Source: Pseudomonas fluorescens | GTDB taxonomy: Bacteria; Pseudomonadota; Gammaproteobacteria; Pseudomonadales; Pseudomonadaceae | Direction: 5' to 3' | DNA length: 64,000 bases | Assembly (NCBI RefSeq): GCF_902498065.1 | Contig: NZ_CABVIR010000004.1 | Coordinates: forward strand, 434,001-498,000 | Part shown: positions 61,457 through 64,000 of the stretch, piece after piece | Layout of the letters: each line of letters begins with the position of its first letter | How positions within the stretch are numbered: position 1 is the first letter of the stretch | Notes under the pieces: model-generated | What the model was told of the DNA's origin: nothing | The model's database searches: none | The model's input: the letters and a program-made list of their open reading frames with translations, nothing else | Position numbers and translations under genes: made by a program

Positions 61457-62446
61457 TCACTTCGCCTCTAACCCCGGCGCTTCCCGAATAATGAAGTGAT
61501 CCAGGTTCTCGATATTCGCACTGAACACCCCGAACGTCTGCTCGGGGTTTTTCTTGCTCGGCACCTGCTTCAACTCCGGCGTCACGCCAAAAAAGAAGCA
61601 ATACAACTCCGCTTCACTGTCGATGGCGTGCTTGATCTCTTCGAGAAACGCTTTGCGCTTGCGGTAGTTCTCGATCAACTTCTTGCTCAGGTAAACGTTG
61701 ACCGAATACGGCTTCTTCTTCGCCTCATCCGCCTGCTTGAACCAGACCTTCTGCTCGAAATCGATGCGAAAGCTCTGCGTGTAATCCTTGATCTCTTTGA
61801 TCTTGCCCCAGTAAATCAGCCCCTTGTTGTCCGTCAGGTACTCGATCTTCTTGAAGAACGACCCATAAGGCGCCGTGTGCTCGCCAATCTTCAGCGGCAT
61901 ACGCTTGAGCAGGTCCTTGTCCTCGAAGTTCGACACGAAGCACTCCACCGGGTGAGCGAAAACACTGGTTTTGTCCGGTGCTGACTCGTGGCTTGGGTGC
62001 TCGACGTCACTGGCCTTTGTCGGCGGTTGCGGGTCCGCTCGCATCACATCTGCCGCCACCGAAGGATTCGACGGCTTACGCACATACTGACGCCGAGTCA
62101 GCAACAACTCCGACGGAAAATGCTCCTCGCGACTGTCATCCGTTTCCGCACCATCCGCGTCTACACCTGATGCCGGCGCCTTGAGACTGACATAAGGACA
62201 ATCCGCCACATGCCGCGTACCGGGCGTGTTCTTGAAGTGCGGGGTGCGAACGTAATTGACGTTTTTGGCGTTGAACGTCGTCAGCACATTTGCTGCATCG
62301 AAGGCCAAGCGGCAGGCGTCATTGGGACATTGGAAGTGTTCCTTGGCGGAATCGAACTCCATCGTCTCGTCAAAATTCAAATCGCGCACGTCATAGATCG
62401 ACAGCTTGTCGTCGAGGCTGAGGCAGTAGGCGAGATCGAATTTCAT
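61457..62446 (-). CDS. Uncharacterised protein with CoiA-like zinc-binding pattern
   Basis: 329 residues. Putative metal ligands Cys40, Cys45 (CPNDAC) and His70, His79, Cys83 (PHFKNTPGTRHVADCPY) resemble the N-terminal zinc-binding part of CoiA-type proteins. The rest is unassigned: an acidic middle section (TDDSREEHFPSEL) and a mixed alpha/beta C-terminal half with KKIEYLTDNKGLIYWGKIKE. No signal peptide. ATG 62446 has AAGGA 12 bases upstream, so the start is not firm. It follows the pyocin operon on the same strand but beyond a terminator. Confidence 0.7.
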   Translation of the reverse strand: MKFDLAYCLSLDDKLSIYDVRDLNFDETMEFDSAKEHFQCPNDACRLAFDAANVLTTFNAKNVNYVRTPHFKNTPGTRHVADCPYVSLKAPASGVDADGAETDDSREEHFPSELLLTRRQYVRKPSNPSVAADVMRADPQPPTKASDVEHPSHESAPDKTSVFAHPVECFVSNFEDKDLLKRMPLKIGEHTAPYGSFFKKIEYLTDNKGLIYWGKIKEIKDYTQSFRIDFEQKVWFKQADEAKKKPYSVNVYLSKKLIENYRKRKAFLEEIKHAIDSEAELYCFFFGVTPELKQVPSKKNPEQTFGVFSANIENLDHFIIREAPGLEAK

Positions 62447-62670
62447 GGCGGGCTCGGGTCCTTGAGTGGGGAAGGGTATTAATAGCGGGAGGCGGGGCGG
62501 GTTGCACTGAATGTTTTCAACACAGCGCAAAATCTGCGGCAACACACCAAACCTGTGGGGAGCCTACTCGCGAAAAACTCAAGAACACCGCTGGACAGGT
62601 CGCAGTCCTGGATCCGACAAGCAGGAGCTAACGAGTCGCTTTTCGCACTAAGCGAAGAAAGCGAGCAAAC
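62447..62670. other. Non-coding gap before the CoiA-like gene
   Basis: The stretch has a degenerate REP fragment (GTGGGGAGCCTACTCGCG) and a hairpin CGCTTTTCGC-ACTAA-GCGAAGAAAGCG at about 62638-62664. No gene of reasonable length is seen. Confidence 0.5.
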
Positions 62671-62702
62671 AAAAAACCGATCAGGAGACGGGTCGGTTTT
62701 TT
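62671..62702 (-). terminator. Terminator of the bacteriocin-immunity operon
   Basis: AAAAAACCGA pairs with TCGGTTTTTT; it lies 23 bp past the immunity stop in the minus direction and has runs on both sides, so it works in either direction. Confidence 0.88.
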
Positions 62703-62724
62703 GTGTTGAATGTTCAGTCCTCTA

Positions 62725-62988
62725 TCACTTTGATTGCCACTTGTCTCGATAGACAAACGCAACTTGGTAGTCATAGGAGAGCAACTGAATGGCATGGTGG
62801 AAATGGGGCTGAAGAGTGCTGACCCAATCGGGAGATACGTTGAAACCACCATTGTTCACATTGTTTTCAATGGGCATGCCCAGCGCTTCGATAACTGAGC
62901 CATCATCGCCAAAGTCTTTCGACAATTCCTCCCCTTCGCCCATCTCTGTTTGTTTGTCATACCATTCCAGCCTGATTTTCAGACCCAT
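62725..62988 (-). CDS. Colicin E3-type immunity protein
   Basis: 87 residues; the Im3 pattern is clear: MGLKIRLEWYDKQTEMGEGE, SKDFGDDGSVIEALGMPIEN, NNVNNGGFNVSPDWVSTLQP. Binds and blocks the rRNase domain of the toxin encoded upstream. Start ATG 62988, GAGGACGTT upstream; 7 bp gap to the toxin gene. Confidence 0.95.
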   Translation of the reverse strand: MGLKIRLEWYDKQTEMGEGEELSKDFGDDGSVIEALGMPIENNVNNGGFNVSPDWVSTLQPHFHHAIQLLSYDYQVAFVYRDKWQSK

Positions 62989-62995
62989 AACGTCC

Positions 62996-64000
62996 TCATA
63001 AATATTTTTTGATGCTTCGTTTTTTCTTCGGTGGGTCCAGCTGTTCGCCAGTCTCAAAGTCGAAGGAACCTAGGTGGCTGCCATCACTTGAGCGATAGGC
63101 TTCAAGTTCACCATGTAAAAAATCCCACTCGTAAATTGTTCTACCCTTCTCATCAGTCCAGCGATCCCGAAGTCCTCCCGCGTATGGGGTTTTCTTTTTT
63201 GTTCTTCTCAATCCAGGAAATGCAGTGATGTCTTCGGTTTCGGGGGCAGGGTGATAGGTGTGACCCGCTTCGGCTGTGCCTTTGCCCCTAGCACTCACCA
63301 CAATATAAACCGGCCTTACCCCCGAGTCCGCCGGAAACACCAGAATGAAATCCTTGTACTCCGGCGGATACACCGGGTTCACGATGATGCTGTCAGCCGC
63401 TTTCGTCGGCGGGTAAACCCAGATATGCGGCGCTTGCGGGGCGGCTTCCAGCGCCGGAATGCCCAAGATGTCGGAACCATCCACCGCTGGGGTCCAGATC
63501 AGCTCAACACCGTCACCCAGGTCAGCCACCTGCTGGCTGCCGCGCAATGTGAACTGCACGACATCAACCATTTCCCAATCGCGATTTTTGCCGGTGTAGA
63601 AACCGTATCCCTTGAGACTGCCGTCAGCCTGTTGCTCGACCTGCAGGCGAACGCGGGTACGGGCCTGTTTGAGCGCACGGAGTTGGTCTTCGGTGTAAAG
63701 CGAGCTGTCGCCCAGACTCGATTGTGTGACCAGCGCAACAAGGCCAACCAACGTTGCTGTTACGGCGCTCGCCGCGACCACGGGAGCAGCGGCGAATGCC
63801 GCGCCGGCCAAGGCGAGGGAGCCCAGACCGACGGGAATCGCTGTGCCACTGATCTTCTTTAGTGGCACAGCGCCCGATACATCCGCTTCGCGAGCACCCA
63901 GCAGAATCAGGTCGCCGTAGTCTTTCAGGCTATCGGTCGGCACCACCCCTGAGGGATTCGAGTAATCGATGATGGCGTCCGGCAGCTTGCAGGACTTGGC
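62996..64000 (-). CDS. S-type pyocin with colicin E3-type rRNase domain, 5' partial
   Basis: The frame is open to the window edge; the N-terminus (receptor-binding part) lies beyond it. The visible part is the S-type pyocin translocation domain (SGVVPTDSLKDYGDLILLGA, IIVNPVYPPEYKDFILVFPA) and, at the C-terminus, the E3 rRNase with GLRDRWTDEKGRTIYEWD, HGELEAYRSSDGSHLGSF and KKRSIKKYL. The catalytic Asp-His-Glu set of E3 is kept (WD, H, GELE). It cuts 16S rRNA near A1493 in the target's ribosome; that is family knowledge. Confidence 0.95.
   Translation of the reverse strand, partial: AKSCKLPDAIIDYSNPSGVVPTDSLKDYGDLILLGAREADVSGAVPLKKISGTAIPVGLGSLALAGAAFAAAPVVAASAVTATLVGLVALVTQSSLGDSSLYTEDQLRALKQARTRVRLQVEQQADGSLKGYGFYTGKNRDWEMVDVVQFTLRGSQQVADLGDGVELIWTPAVDGSDILGIPALEAAPQAPHIWVYPPTKAADSIIVNPVYPPEYKDFILVFPADSGVRPVYIVVSARGKGTAEAGHTYHPAPETEDITAFPGLRRTKKKTPYAGGLRDRWTDEKGRTIYEWDFLHGELEAYRSSDGSHLGSFDFETGEQLDPPKKKRSIKKYL

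Noticed and set aside
1..64000. CRISPR arrays, tRNA, rRNA, insertion sequences, integrase
   Set aside because: Regular short repeats are REP/REPIN hairpins, not CRISPR; no cloverleaf or transposase motif was found.

Overview
The window reads as chromosomal DNA of a fluorescent Pseudomonas (P. fluorescens group). The reasons are the tandem fadD2-fadD1 pair preceded by a MaoC and a lysophospholipase-like gene, many GC-rich REP/REPIN hairpins of the GTGGGAGCGAGCCTGCTCGCGA type between genes, a gluconate gntR-gntK-gntP block, and an S-type pyocin locus at the right edge. Species-level naming is not possible from sequence alone. Gene density is high. No rRNA, tRNA, insertion sequence, integrase or CRISPR array was seen.

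Layout. 1-2711: an aromatic-acid type efflux operon (FUSC pump, DUF1656 peptide, HlyD adaptor). 2755-8170: fatty-acid metabolism (MaoC-like protein, alpha/beta hydrolase, two long-chain acyl-CoA ligases). 8344-13559: small housekeeping and stress genes (CsbD-like, YihY/BrkB, peptide deformylase, GNAT, a lysine-rich micropeptide, desaturase-like protein, PhnD-like binding protein). 13716-15259: an ECF sigma factor translationally coupled to a glycine-betaine-type binding protein. 15387-20136: GSTs, LysR, a soluble double-PAS chemoreceptor (BdlA-like). 20217-23432: gluconate regulon with three GntR-like operators. 23563-26650: orphan RHS-core protein, AlaC aminotransferase, LysE exporter.

26718-35645: a GyrI-like protein, then a complete kdp potassium-uptake locus in the unusual order kdpF-(micropeptide)-kdpA-kdpC-kdpB-kdpD-kdpE. 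35784-39723: GNATs, a PNPOx-like protein and an ECF42-type sigma/DGPF cassette whose sigma gene is preceded by a tiny coupled leader frame. 39822-43023: divergent regulator/effector pairs (LysR/PACE exporter, SDR/LysR). 43158-46546: an isolated two-gene operon (2OG oxygenase plus TylF-like methyltransferase) and a Pit phosphate transporter. 46674-55168: CorA/ZntB-like transporter, chemoreceptor, PepSY protein, GlpQ, small proteins, MASE2-GGDEF diguanylate cyclase. 55326-58799: TetR with two palindromic operators facing a metallo-beta-lactamase-fold hydrolase, then an amidase. 58832-61450: two small HTH proteins (one under a LexA-like box), AraC facing a TSUP exporter. 61457-64000: an uncharacterised protein with a CoiA-like zinc-binding pattern, and a colicin E3-type S-pyocin (5' end outside the window) with its immunity gene and terminator.

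Most of the window is ordinary Pseudomonas accessory/core mix. The parts most worth a second look are the rearranged kdp operon with its extra membrane micropeptide, the leader-coupled ECF42 sigma factor, the sigma/osmolyte-binding-protein pair, the oxygenase-methyltransferase operon, the LexA-box HTH gene, and the bacteriocin locus with its uncharacterised neighbour.
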